Made by a program: the position numbers and the translations under genes
Assembly (NCBI RefSeq): GCF_035222485.1
Contig: NC_085920.1
Coordinates: 7,674,001-7,738,000 of the forward strand
Length of the DNA: 64,000 nucleotides
Direction: 5' to 3'
DNA from: Podospora pseudoanserina
Lineage: Eukaryota; Ascomycota; Sordariomycetes; Sordariales; Podosporaceae
Shown: in pieces, positions 19,681 through 29,879 of the stretch
Numbering within the stretch: position 1 is the stretch's first letter
How the letters are laid out: every line of letters begins with the position of its first letter
The notes under the pieces: generated by a model
The model's database searches: none
Told to the model about the DNA's origin: nothing
Seen by the model: the letters and a program-made list of their open reading frames with translations, nothing else

Positions 19681-21782
19681 ATGTTCGAACGTCTCCCGGA
19701 GGAGCTGCTCCGAGAAGTGGCCAAAGGGTTTAATATTCAAGATGTCAAAACCCTCTCGCTCGTCTCCAAGACCTTCCATGCCATATGGGGACCGAGGTTT
19801 TGGAGCACACTGTGTGTTAATACTGCTGGTCCAGGAGACCGACCATCATCTGTCAGCATCAAACGGATCGAACAATGCGCCCATGCGCTTCAGAATGCTA
19901 CCTCCTCCATACAGAATGTCGCCGACATGGTGTTTCGACGGGACACTCGATGGAAGCTATGGGGCTATGAGAAGGAAGAAGACTGGCCCAACGTCGCCTG
20001 TCTCCACCGGCAACCACCACCGGAGGACCTTGGGGTGTGGAGAGCTCTGCAACGAGCAGCGCCAGTCACTGGATGGTCAAAAGATGAATGGTCCTTAAGG
20101 AATCAAAGGTGCGTCGAGGCAAGCATAGAACGAATGGGAAAGCAGCTGGGTCCCGACAACATGGACGACGTTGCCCTCGCTGTACAATCTGTTCTCGAAC
20201 GCATCCCCGCTGGCCAACTCCAATCTTTCACCTGGGACTTGGCAACATGCATTCCTCAGCCTATTTTGGATAGCCTCTTCCAAACGCAACCGCAGCTCCA
20301 GTCTATATCCTTGACGGCTGATACCCGTTGCAAGGCCATGACCAAAACCATCCACCTACCGTTCTGCCAGCTCAAACGGATTACTTGCAATACGATACCA
20401 CGATCTTATGTTCTACCGGTTCGAAGAATGCTTGAAAACAATAGAGGGCACTTGCATGACCTCCAAATCGAGGAATTGCCGTACGGAGGCCTTTTCGAGG
20501 AGCTCTTATTTGGTCCAAAAGAATGTGAAGATTCCGCTGATCGGTGCCACAGTATGTTGGGAGCGAATCTTGATGTATTGTTTCCATCACTTGCAACCCT
20601 GTCTTTGAGATCGGTCTATTTGACCAAGAGAATGGATCGAGCATTCAACATCAGTGGTCTAGATGCACTTACATTACGCCGGTGTTCGCGATCGAGTGAA
20701 TTCCTCGAAAGAATAATGGCAGCAAACAGACCCCTTCAGCTCAAGACCTTTGAGTTCATGTCTAGCCATGGGCACGATAATGATGACTATGACGTGGAGA
20801 CGAATACAGTCAACACCTTTCTTCTATCATTCAACGGTTTAGAAAATCTCTACATCGGTTTTGCCAGAGATTTCGACGAAGACAGCGCTGGCCTCCACCC
20901 CCTCTGGTCTACCGTTGGCCATCACGGCTCAACACTGAAGAGGTTGGTGGTCCATCAGCGAGGCGTATGGACAGGTCCAATGTGCACAATGGGCGTCTTT
21001 GAGAGAAATGTCGATCCCATTAGTGACGTCGATGGCACGCTCGATGTTTCAGAGACGAGCATCAGCAAGTGGGCGCTGGATCCCGCCGAAAATCCCCTAT
21101 CAGCCCTTCCAAAACTTGAATGCCTCGGCCTACCTTGCGCTGTTTCAGACTGGAGCGAGTCCGATACGTGGGAGAGACATAGTATAGAACCAGGTGTGCG
21201 GTTCGAGCCTTTTATTGTATGTATCTTGCATTGCGGCTTGTGCTGATAACTTCCTAACCGATCGTAAAAAACATCCAGATAACCCTCCTCAGGCCATTTA
21301 CCGGAGGCTCACGGAGCCTCAGGCTCCTCCATTTCCGAAAAACAGGCTCAGGTTATGCATGGGCCTTCAAAGCGACCAGCCTCCCGCCTTATTCCAGGCG
21401 ACGACGGGCCGCGTCGACTCGGGCCCACGATGCTGAAGACGTTTTCCTCCTTCCCATCCCTCCTTCCGATATGTTATCATCCCTCCACCCACCTTTCTCC
21501 TGTTTTCTCAGTTGGGCCTTCGGGCCAAAGGGCATTCGCTCCCTCCAGGCCGTCGCTTTTGGGGATTTTGCAAACGGCCACATGGGCGGCAAATTCCTTC
21601 ACAACATCTTTGCCATTCGTAACAAGGATGAGCTGCGAGGATACCAGGTGTTTGACTGTCGCGACAAAGCCCATGAGCACAAATGGCGGGCCATGGCGGA
21701 TAGGTACGCTGACTTTCTGGAATCATGCCCCGTCGGGCCACGGGTGGAAAGTTGGGGGGACGGGTCGAGGTATTATTTCTAA
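19681..21782 (+). CDS. F-box protein, 2 exons
   Basis: Exons 19681..21216 and 21279..21782; the intron GTATGT..CATCCAG with branch CTAAC joins in phase 0 to give 679 residues. The first 45 residues (FERLPEELLREVAKGF.. LSLVSKTFHAIWGPRFW) are an F-box, the Skp1-binding module of SCF ubiquitin ligases. The middle shows leucine-spaced segments (LQSISLTADTRC, LATLSLRSVYLT, LDALTLRRCS, LENLYIGFARDF), as in fungal LRR-like F-box proteins that present substrates. The tail ADRYADFLESCPVGPRVESWGDGSRYYF is repeated almost exactly in the small ORF at 23.4-23.5 kb. Substrate unknown. The ATG at 19681 is preferred because the F-box starts there and a TATA box lies just upstream. Confidence 0.75.
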
Positions 21783-22026
21783 TCAAGATTATTTCTGTTT
21801 TCAGGAGTCGAGGTTCTCGTAGATTGAAATACAAGATTCTTCAACAGATAAGATTATCGTCCCAAGGACGAGATATATGATCCGAGTATTGTTCGAACCG
21901 CGGTGTTAGCTGTGAAGACAGCAATTGTTAGATAAAACAAACAAGAGCTTTGCAAAGAGGGTACTTATAGACTCAGAATGACAATTCAGGAATATCCAGG
22001 CGGCAACGAAGAAAGGGAAATAAAAA

Positions 22027-22070
22027 GTAAAAATTAAACAAAAGAAAAGAAAAGAAAAGAAAAAAAAAAT
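22027..22070. repeat. (AAAAG)n / poly-A simple repeat
   Basis: A run of AAAAG units followed by an A-tract, non-coding. Confidence 0.7.
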
Positions 22071-22080
22071 TAAGCCCGAA

Positions 22081-22212
22081 CAGAGCTACCCAACCTTGTC
22101 TCGAACAAGGTACCTCTCGACTGACCAGTCGCCTTAACCCGTGCATGAAGTGCGAAAAGGGTCCCTGGGAGTCAGTCGAGCGTCTTAACCAATTAGGCCC
22201 TGGACGACTCTG
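22081..22212 (-). ncRNA. tRNA-like sequence with intron-like insert, probably degenerate
   Basis: On the minus strand a tRNA-style A box (GGCCTAATTGG), an anticodon-type stem CGACT..AGTCG interrupted by about 50 bases, and a perfect T arm (CCTTG-TTCGAGA-CAAGG) occur in the right order. The pattern resembles fungal intron-containing tRNA-Arg-type genes. The D and acceptor stems do not pair properly, so a functional tRNA is doubtful. Covariance-model scoring would decide. Confidence 0.3.
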
Positions 22213-22960
22213 TTTATTGAGAGGAAGGTGCTCCAATACAGTAAGTATATGAACGCCACCACAGCCTCCTTCCTTTCTCATTGAGTCGCAACAGGTTTGT
22301 TGCTCTTTCCTTCCTTCCTTACGTTTTTAGACAGCGGAGATAGGTAAATTGCTGGCCCCACGTGTTGGACGTGGAAAATCCAGCTTTTCTTTTCTTTTCT
22401 CCCCACGCGACATTCCCCTGGACACGCGCCACCATCGATACTCCATACCAACAAAGCAACCACCCCAAGTAATCCGTTTTTCTCCGCTGGTCTTCGGCAC
22501 AGATCTGGCAGGTCTGATAGCGCATCTCTTGCGGTATTCGGCACCATGGCCTGTGAATTTTCCCCGCCCCTCTTCACTATCTCACCGCCATCTCGACTAT
22601 TGCCCGGGAGCTGCGCGCTCCTGGGTGGTTGAGTCGTGAAATTTATATGACCGCCGTCCGACGTCCTCATGTGCCCGCCGTCCGAAGGCGTATCTCATCA
22701 CAGGTTCAAGTCTCCGCTAGTGCCAAAGGGCCTCTCTATTAATATTTGGACTTTCTCCCTCTTTTCTGAATCTCAACCTCTTCCTTACCCTTTCCTCTGT
22801 CCTTGGTCAACCGACTTACTCGTGGGCTGCCTCCCTCTCTTTCAAACCTCATACTCTCTGCCCCTAGCCAACCAACCTCTCGCATCCTTAACATCATGAC
22901 AGTTCGTCGGTATGATCCTTAAATTTCAATGACAATACTGCTAACACGCGTGGTGTACAG

Positions 22961-23526
22961 GCCCATCTGTTCAGGTAGCAATCGTGCTACTGAATGAGAA
23001 CAAACGGCCCCATCGTCCCCGTATCCCAATTCGAGTGCATGTGGAGTTGGAAATTGAGGATACAAAAAGGCGTGTTGGCAAGAGGTTTCGAAGTGAGACT
23101 TGGACGGCGGCTGGGTTTTGGACAACGCCTCGCTTTGAAGTGGTTTACGAGAGCGCGGAAACGGATGACGATGAGAATGCGGAAACGGATGACGACGAGA
23201 CCGACAATCAGAGCACCGCCAGTCAAAGCACCGCCGGCAAGCCCCTCCAGAACTGCCCACAGGCGCCGCACCCTGCGGTTGCTGGGACGATCACAATTCA
23301 GCCACGGAAGGAAGCCCTGCAATATGCTGAGGTGGTCAGCCAAATGCCCGATGTCGAAGAAGATGTTGTTCGTCTGGTATATTGCGTTGATGGTGCATTG
23401 CAGAACCATCAGGGTAGCAACTGGGAGGGTGTGCCCGGTGCGGATAGGTACGCTGACTTTCTGGAATCATGTCCCGTCGGGCCGCAGGTGGAAAGTTGGG
23501 GGGATGGTTCGAGGTATTATTACTAA
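22961..23526 (+). CDS. Small ORF ending in a copy of the F-box protein tail
   Basis: The open frame runs through 22961-23526. Its last 30 residues, ADRYADFLESCPVGPQVESWGDGSRYYY, match the F-box protein tail with two differences, and the underlying DNA (from GATAGGTACGCTGACTTT) is nearly identical. The preceding part (RVHVELEIEDTKRRVGKRF.., an acidic AETDDDENAETDDDETD repeat, then VEEDVVRLVYCVDG) is unrelated and unrecognised. The true start is unclear: an ATG at 22896 with a short first exon ending at GTATGA does not join in frame with the obvious acceptor at 22960. Possibly a chimeric or decaying gene formed by local duplication. Confidence 0.45.
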
Positions 23527-23601
23527 TTAAGAAGAGCTTTTATATGGGGCTGTAATAGTCTAGAGAAACACATTTACTTCAGGAAAATATAAACACGGCA
23601 A

Positions 23602-25813
23602 TTATTCCAACTCTGCCCGATTCTCCTCTGTTCCTGTCCTGGCCTGGTACAGTGCCTCTAACCTTGCGGCAGCAGCTTGGGACGCATACTCTTGCTGTTT
23701 CGGGGGTAGGGTGGTGACAGGGGCGTACCAACTCAGATATGGTGGTGTTCTCACCTCCCTGGAAAAGGAGGGCGATTTGTGCGGGAGGATTCGTTGCAAA
23801 ATCAGTGTTTTTGGCTGTTGGGTTGGTAGATCAAGAAGAGGCCATGGCGCTGGCTGGGTGTATGGCGCCGGTCGTATAGCCTCGTGGTAGGATTCCTCGC
23901 CTGTGGCTTGAGGGATCTGCGGGATTGCGGGTGGTGGTCTCGAGGGGGAGGGTGGTGGCCTCACTGGCGACGACGGAGGTATATCTGTTGCATCCATCCC
24001 TTCCTTTGCACCTGCGTCCTCCTGGCGCATGATTATCTGCGTGTCAGGCAGTTCTGCCAGGTTGTCCTGGCCGTCATTGAGCGAGCATGTCAAGTCAGGA
24101 AGATATGCCACGTGCTGATGCTCGGCATTTTCTGCGTCAACGGCTGTGGTGAGAAGATCCAAGATGCGCTGACGCTGCTCAGTTGTGGTAGTTGAAGCAA
24201 AGGAGAAGCTGGACAGAGCGCCGAGGTTCGTAGCTCGCGCTCCATGCCCAAGCAAGCTTGCAACAGCCTGGGAATGGCCTTCGAAAGCCGCTCGCCTCAG
24301 GGGATCCCAGCCTTGTGCATCAAGTTCATGTACAGTCCCTCCGTGTTGGAGCAGCGCCTGGATCACTTGGACATGACCACCACTAGCTGCCAAATACATC
24401 GATGTATCCGTTGTTCCCTTGACCCTGGCGCCACGGGTGAGTAGGTAACTCGCAATCTCTACATGTCCGTTTTGGCATTGATGTCTGCCTCTCGGTCTAG
24501 GAGAGTCGCTATGACTTGGCAATGACCACTGGCAGCTGCCAGATGGAACAGGGAAAGCTTCCACTTGTCCTTGGACTGTACGTTGGCACCCTCTGCAATC
24601 AATCAACAACTCGACAATATCGTTGTGACCGCAGTGACAGGCGACGGAAAGAGGCGTTCTTCCGGTTCCTTTGTGCGGATGGTTGATGTCAGCCCTCTTG
24701 CGAATCAGCGAGGCCATTTCTTCCTGGTCGCCCCTTTGATCCGCCACAATGGGCTTCGGTGGTGGATGATTACCGTTAGACTGGAGGTATATATCGGTAG
24801 CTTCGAATTCGCCAGGGAATCGATTACCCAACTGAGACTTTGACGACATTGACGCAGCTTGCTTGTTGGCGTTCGACCGTCTCAGTTGCCTCAAGCGTTG
24901 GCGGATGGGGGAAGATGGCGATTTGGGCAGAGACTCGTCCGAGACTGAACCGCTGGTGTTGGAACTCTTGTCGCTGACAGGAGACCTTGGCTCGGAAGAT
25001 GGGCTGTCTGGTAGCATCTTAAAGGGCATTGGGCGTTCCCACGTGGGGTCTCGACAATCGTGATACTTGTTTTCATAACTGGGACTTGGTAGTCTGACGT
25101 GCATGTCGAACAGGGGAACAGTATCGGGACGGCTCTCCGGGAAACTGCCAATTCTGTGCAATCTCCCTAACGATGCTGGCGCCGGTTCGGAACCAGCAAC
25201 CGTTGACAGTTCGGTATCTCGGAGGGTGGATTGTTCTCGAACTGTGCTCGTGTCATCGCGTATTCGTTGAAAAATCTGCCGGGCGGTCCCTGCTCGAAGG
25301 AGCCTGGTTTGTTCCGCGAGACTCTGGCTGTGGGGAAGTGTCTGTCAGCTTGTGTAGGGACATGGCACGCAACTCGAACTGCAAGACTTACCAATACGCT
25401 GCACTGAGAAGTACCTGCAACGCCGAAATCTGAGAATCCAGTCGTTGTTCGTGTTCCTTGATCTTCGAGTCGATAAACAACTGTTTCAGGCGCGACACAA
25501 TTGTATCTTCGAGCAGTCCCGCCACAGCTTGGTCCAGCGTTTCAATAAAGACCTGGCATCCTTCCATGGCCACTCCCAAGCTGTCATGCATTTCCTCGCC
25601 ATCGGGGCTTGTGGACGCGTATAACTCCGCCCAGTCCTTGACTTGTGCCAGCGCGGCTCGTACTGTAGATAACTTTGCGATCAAAAGTTGTAGCGACCGT
25701 GCGCCCTCAGACCATCGCTGTTTGAGGGAATAGAGATTGGTTGTGACCCGGGCGATGACTGTTACGATTTCACTGCAGGCTGCAACGGCGCCAATGATCG
25801 AGAGGGGCTCCAT
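23602..25813 (-). CDS. Helical N-terminal domain plus ankyrin repeat protein, 2 exons
   Basis: Exons 25813..25392 and 25327..23602 (intron GTAAGT..CCACAG, 64 nt) give about 715 residues. The first 140 residues (MEPLSIIGAVAACSEIVTVIARVTTNLYSLKQRW) form the amphipathic helical domain that fronts many fungal STAND and ankyrin proteins (HeLo/Helo-like type, a possible death-inducing or membrane-active module). A disordered Ser/Pro linker precedes ankyrin repeats (GRTPLSVACHCGHNDIVELLI; DPLRRAAFEGHSQAVASLLGHGA), then a Pro-rich tail. Within the ankyrins, bases 24600-24465 read best in another frame (DKWKLSLFHLAAASGHCQVIATLLDREADIN). A 4 bp tandem duplication (AATCAATC, 24597-24604) starts that stretch and a deletion ends it, so the frame is lost and regained. 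Confidence 0.72.
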
Positions 25814-26734
25814 TGTCGAGGTTTAGAGGGCCACGGAAAAGAGACTCTGGAGTAGCGACAACCAAGCGGGAGCGGAGGAGAAAGAAATAAGAACCAGGCC
25901 AGCGAGGTTTCGTTCCGATTCGTGACCCGTTGGCCTCTCCATGATGCACCCCCCGGCAAAGATGAGGTGACACCACTGGTAACTCGGAGCCGGGCAGAGG
26001 AATTTACACAACATACTGCACAGTTTGTGCTGCGACATTGGTACCGGGGGGTCTTCTCAGCCTTGTATCGGCGCCGTAGAATTGGCTCCCTCACGAGTCA
26101 CGCAACCTGGAAGAAGCTCTTGATATGAGTTGATGAGGTGAAAAAACTGAATGGCGGAAACTCTGGTATGATAAACTGATGAAGAAGGACGCAACCGCCT
26201 GTTGGAGTGAGGAACTGAATGTGGAAGGAAGCATGGGTCACTCAGTGGACCCACACAACATCGGACACCAGGAAAGCACAAAGCGTCCTACCGTCGAGTC
26301 GTACCATAAGGACGTCCATGGCCACGGGGCCAAGGCAAGGAGGATATTTCACCACAAAGACCCACATAAGGGTTATTGTGACAGGAGCCCGTACTCTCGG
26401 GCTGACGCCCAGTTGTGCAGATCTATTGACAAGACCTCCTGAATGCTTCCGGAGAGTGGCTGTGAGTTTTTCAGAAAGCAAAAATCGGGGTAGCTGAGAT
26501 GCAGGTTGATGGCATCTTGGGGACAAGAGATGACGCGTAAGGTGCAGTCGAAGGCAGACTTAGCCCAAGAGGCATACATCTTGCAAGAATTATTTCGTTT
26601 ATTCTCCACTCCCTTGTTGATATCCAACGCTTCAACTGACAATTCCCAGGCTCCCATAACCAACCCCTCTACTCTAACTCGACCGGCAAACACCCGACGC
26701 TCCGTTCCCCTCTTTCACAACCCGATGGACAATC
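25814..26734. other. Intergenic
   Basis: Promoter side of the ankyrin gene and 3' flank of the deaminase relic. Small frames only; nothing recognised. Confidence 0.35.
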
Positions 26735-27655
26735 CCCCCCGGCAAACTGCCACCCAAACAACACCTTACTCTCCTCACTTCCCACCCCCCAAGCACCACC
26801 TCCGGGTCCTGATCCTTCATCCCAACTCGACCCCCAATAACCTATTCACTCCCTATATCCAACTGTCCCCATCCCAGCTCAATCAACTCTTTGATAGACA
26901 CCCCATAAACATACTCCCTAAACCCCGCCCACCTCATAGCAGCAGCGCACATGGGGCAGCTTTCGGCGTTGGTGTACAAGCTCAGGTCCTGAACGCGGCT
27001 AGCGACTCCGCTGGTGTCATATTATAAGCCGAGGAGACAAAGATTGAGGAGCAGTTGTTTATTGTTGCCATCTCCCCCGTGAAGAGTCGGGTTGCCGGCT
27101 GTCACGGTTCTGGAAGACAGTGGGGCCACGAGGACCAATCAGGACTGGACCGCGCGATCGAGCGGGGCTCACGGTCCAGGTGGGCAAACGGACCAATAAG
27201 ATGGGGACCGGGGACCGCGGCGGAGCTCACGGTCCACGGTCCAGTATCGGCCAATCAGGAGCGGACCGAGGACCGTCTGTAAGTCAACGGTCCACGGTCC
27301 ACTGGTCTATATATACGGAGGAACTGGCTGGTGTAGATAGACAGTTCCGCAGTATGCAATTCAAGCTTGTATTCACGGTATCTTGTGTTTACATTGAGAC
27401 ATCTTGTTGTGCACTGTTTAGCTGCACCGAACCAGGATTGTTCAGGTGCCTTCAACCAGTATCCCTTTCAGAGGTTCTGGATAGGGGTTCGTCATAGCGG
27501 CCAGGGAACTCTGGTTTGCGCCAGTGCAGATGAGGGTTCCTTTGGGGTTGTCGAGGGTGTGGTTCACGATGACGGTGCCAAAGGCTGCGAAGGGGCAGGG
27601 GTAGGGGGAGAGGGCGAGGGTGTTGGCTTGGTGGATCTAGTGTTTACGGACTGAG
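26735..27655 (-). pseudogene. CMP/guanine-type deaminase pseudogene split by an LTR
   Basis: The minus strand at 27655-27497 reads NTLALSPYPCPFAAFGTVIVNHTLDNPKGTLICTGANQS. After the inserted LTR (27496-27100) it resumes with GNPTLHG and then, in shifting frames, INNCSSIF, the zinc motif YTNAESCPMCAAAMRWAGF, VYGVSIKELIELGWGQLDI and EESKVLFGWQF. This is the fungal nucleoside/nucleobase deaminase family (HxE..PCxxC-like zinc site). Besides the insertion there are several frame changes and a stop, so the gene is dead. Its 5' end is missing where the gypsy fragment begins. Bases either side of the LTR (CCGGC and GCGGC) look like a worn 5 bp target duplication. Confidence 0.75.
27100..27496 (+). 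mobile_element. Solo LTR (397 bp) inside the deaminase pseudogene
   Basis: It begins TGTCACGG and ends GGTTCGTCATA, has a TATA-like TATATATACGG, and several internal GGACCGTGGACC-type palindromic blocks. An inverted, shortened relative lies at 28313-28611 and older pieces at 8699-8949. LTR retrotransposon fossil, probably Ty3/gypsy by its neighbour. Similarity to the 28.3 kb copy is high, so insertion is fairly recent. No internal region is attached. Confidence 0.75.
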
Positions 27656-27659
27656 AGGG

Positions 27660-28050
27660 GGGTACTGTTCTATTTCAGCGCTAATCCACTCTGTCTGACC
27701 ATTGGTAGCGGGGTGATAGGCTGAGGACGGTCTTAGCGTAATTCCTAGGCGAGTGGAGAGCGATTTCCACATTGCTGATACGAACTGGCTCCCTTAATCA
27801 GACACAATAGTTTCTGGTAATCCATGTAGTAAATACACTCGCTCAATGAACGCATCTGCGAGCTCTAGTGCGTCGAGCCCTCCTCTAGGGATAAAATACC
27901 TCATCTTCGTAAGGCGGCCAATAACCACAGCAATATGCTTATAGGTCCTCCCCCTCACCGAGCAGAGTGGCAGCGGCATCACATAGTCTACCGAAATATC
28001 TCGCCATAGCGCTAGTGAGAGAGGTACACTTTTAATCCCTAAAAGTTCGT
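27660..28050 (-). mobile_element. Ty3/gypsy integrase-core fragment
   Basis: The minus strand reads AVVIGRLTKMRYFIPRGG.. ADAFIERVYLLHGLPETIVSD, the integrase catalytic-core signature of fungal Ty3/gypsy elements. Only this piece of pol remains; it is broken and lies between two inverted LTR copies. Fossil. Confidence 0.75.
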
Positions 28051-28312
28051 GAAAGTAGGGCGGCTTTTCGAAAACTTTATACTTTACTTTAATAACTACT
28101 AGTTTTTGCGCGGAATAAAGGGGTTTATAAAATTTAAAGATCTTTAATCCATTTATATTCTTTATTTTTACACTTTATTATAGCTATATTATAGTATAAA
28201 CTATGGCCGTTTGCGAATACTAGTCCGAGCGCCCGCACTATTACACTTTTAAGTATTAGACTATAAAGGATTTAGAAAGCTTAATAGAGTTCGTTTTACG
28301 ATCTTGGTCTTG
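28051..28312. other. AT-rich, RIP-like block
   Basis: Very TA-rich sequence (AAATTTAAAGATC, TATTTTTACACTTTATTATAG) continuing the retroelement relic; no readable frame. Confidence 0.5.
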
Positions 28313-28611
28313 TGTGACGAACCCCTGTACAGAACCCCTGAAAGGGGTACTGGTTGAAGGCCACTTCTGACAATTAGTTCGGTGCGGCTAAACAGCGCAC
28401 AACAAGATGTCTCAATGTAAACACAAGATACCGTGAATACAAGCTTGAATTGCATACTGCGGAACTGTCTATCTACACCAGCCAGTTCCTCCGTATATAT
28501 AGACCAGTGGACCGTGGACCGTTGACTTACAGACGGTCCTCGGTCCGCTCCTGATTGGCCGATACTGGACCGTGGACCGTGAGCTCCGCCGCGGTCCCTG
28601 GTCCCCATCTT
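28313..28611 (-). mobile_element. Truncated LTR, inverted relative to the 27.1 kb copy
   Basis: The reverse complement matches the 27100-27496 LTR from its 3' end up to AAGATGGGGACC, lacking roughly the first 100 bases. It ends exactly where the phytase-like reading frame starts. Fossil, same family, similar age. Confidence 0.72.
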
Positions 28612-28615
28612 AGAG

Positions 28616-29309
28616 TGGGTTGTGCCTTTGCCTACGTTTACCGATGGGCAAGGGAGGACGAGGGTGGCGGCGCAGAGTGAGATTAAGTATATCAGTGAGA
28701 AGCAGCTTCTGGTCCTGCCGAGGGATAGCGGGGTGGGTGCTTGCACGGATAGCACGACGAGTGTGTACAGGCATGTGGATGTGATTGATATTGGGAGGGC
28801 GACGGATGTGAAGGGGGGGAGGTATGATGCGTTTAATGCTTCGATTGCGGGTGCAGGTATGTGGTCTTACTTCTGATATGGGGGATGGATACTGACAATG
28901 GTGAGAGCAGATGGTGTTTTGAAACCAGAGATAACACCTGCCACGCTCTGCCCATGGATCGACTTCAACATCAACTCTCAGCTAAACAAGTTTGGGTTGA
29001 GAAATGGACCGCCAGCGCTGCCAACAAAGAGCCTCTTGAACGAAATGTGGGAGAGCTTGGTATTGGTTCCAGTGGACAATGGCAAGAAGGATGAGTACTT
29101 CCTGATTGCGATCTATGATAATGACTTTATCACGCAGAATGGTAAGTTTTCGTTTTGGAGAGAAGACTTCAATGCAACGCTGACATTTATCAGGATTTAT
29201 CAACAATGGCAAGATCCCTTACAAAGATGCGAGTGGGTGTAGCTTGAACCAACAGGCCTTGGTGTTCAGGGTGACATTGCCAAAGAAGAGTAAGCCTTTG
29301 ATCGGATAG
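28616..29309 (+). pseudogene. 3' part of a phytase-like esterase gene
   Basis: Three exons 28616..28856, 28911..29141 and 29194..29309 splice in frame (GTATGT..GCAG; GTAAGT..ATCAG). They read EKQLLVLPRDSGVGACTDS..YRHVDVIDIGRATD, GVLKPEITPATLCPWIDFNINSQLN, LNEMWESLVLVPVDNGKKDEYFLIAIYDNDFITQNG and YKDASGCSLNQQALVFRVTLPKK. This is the C-terminal part of the secreted esterase-like-of-phytase beta-propeller family. Everything upstream has been replaced by the truncated LTR, so signal peptide and the first half are gone. The remaining exons are still open, which suggests the truncation is recent. Confidence 0.75.
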
Positions 29310-29879
29310 AATCAAGATTGAATCAAGGCAACATCAACGATGATAGATGATCATCTCCTGTCCTTGTGCGCATACTTTGTGTTCCATTCAGGGGTTCAGG
29401 GGTAATTGTTATATGAGGGTTAGGGTAAGAGGAGACAAACAGTTTGTTCCGCAATGCAGTGCCAACATTTCCACGCTATCAAAACAAAAGAACCGTGCAT
29501 GATATCTCTAGGTCCTCATTGGATGGACAAGGAAGAAGAGAGCCTTGTGAACGGGGCGCCCGAGGTTTCTTTGGCAGGCCTCCACAGGGCAGCCTTGGCA
29601 TAACGTGCATGTAGTTCGGCTGCTATCGCGTTTCTATGCAAAGTAGGTGACGGGATGATAGTGTACAGATGCCGGTGTCATTTCGCTTCCTCTAGAATGG
29701 CACCAAGGGTCCATGCCAAGGGCTGACGCTTGAGCTTGTGTCCATAAACGTCCAGTTAAGGTTACATCGTTGGTTGGACTGTCTCGGCAGGGCAGAGGAG
29801 GCGCTCGCCTGAAATGCGCCAGAACGCCACCACCCGCGTCTATCCGTACTTGCAGTGCTTCAACCACCGATATCTCACC
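29310..29879. other. Intergenic
   Basis: No coding feature; presumed promoter of the downstream membrane protein. Confidence 0.35.

Larger units (their letters stand above)
21783..22960. other. Spacer between F-box gene and its tail copy
   Basis: Contains the A/G simple repeat, the tRNA-like sequence and a CCTT-rich run near 22305, listed separately where supported. Reverse frames (22278-22670) show no domain. Confidence 0.4.

Noticed and set aside
22278-22670. 130-codon minus-strand frame upstream of the F-box tail copy
   Set aside because: No domain, biased composition, and no splice signals linking it to another exon.
22984-23530. Second overlapping plus frame (22994-23530) over the F-box-tail ORF
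   Set aside because: The other frame carries the recognisable tail; this one is an Arg-rich shadow.
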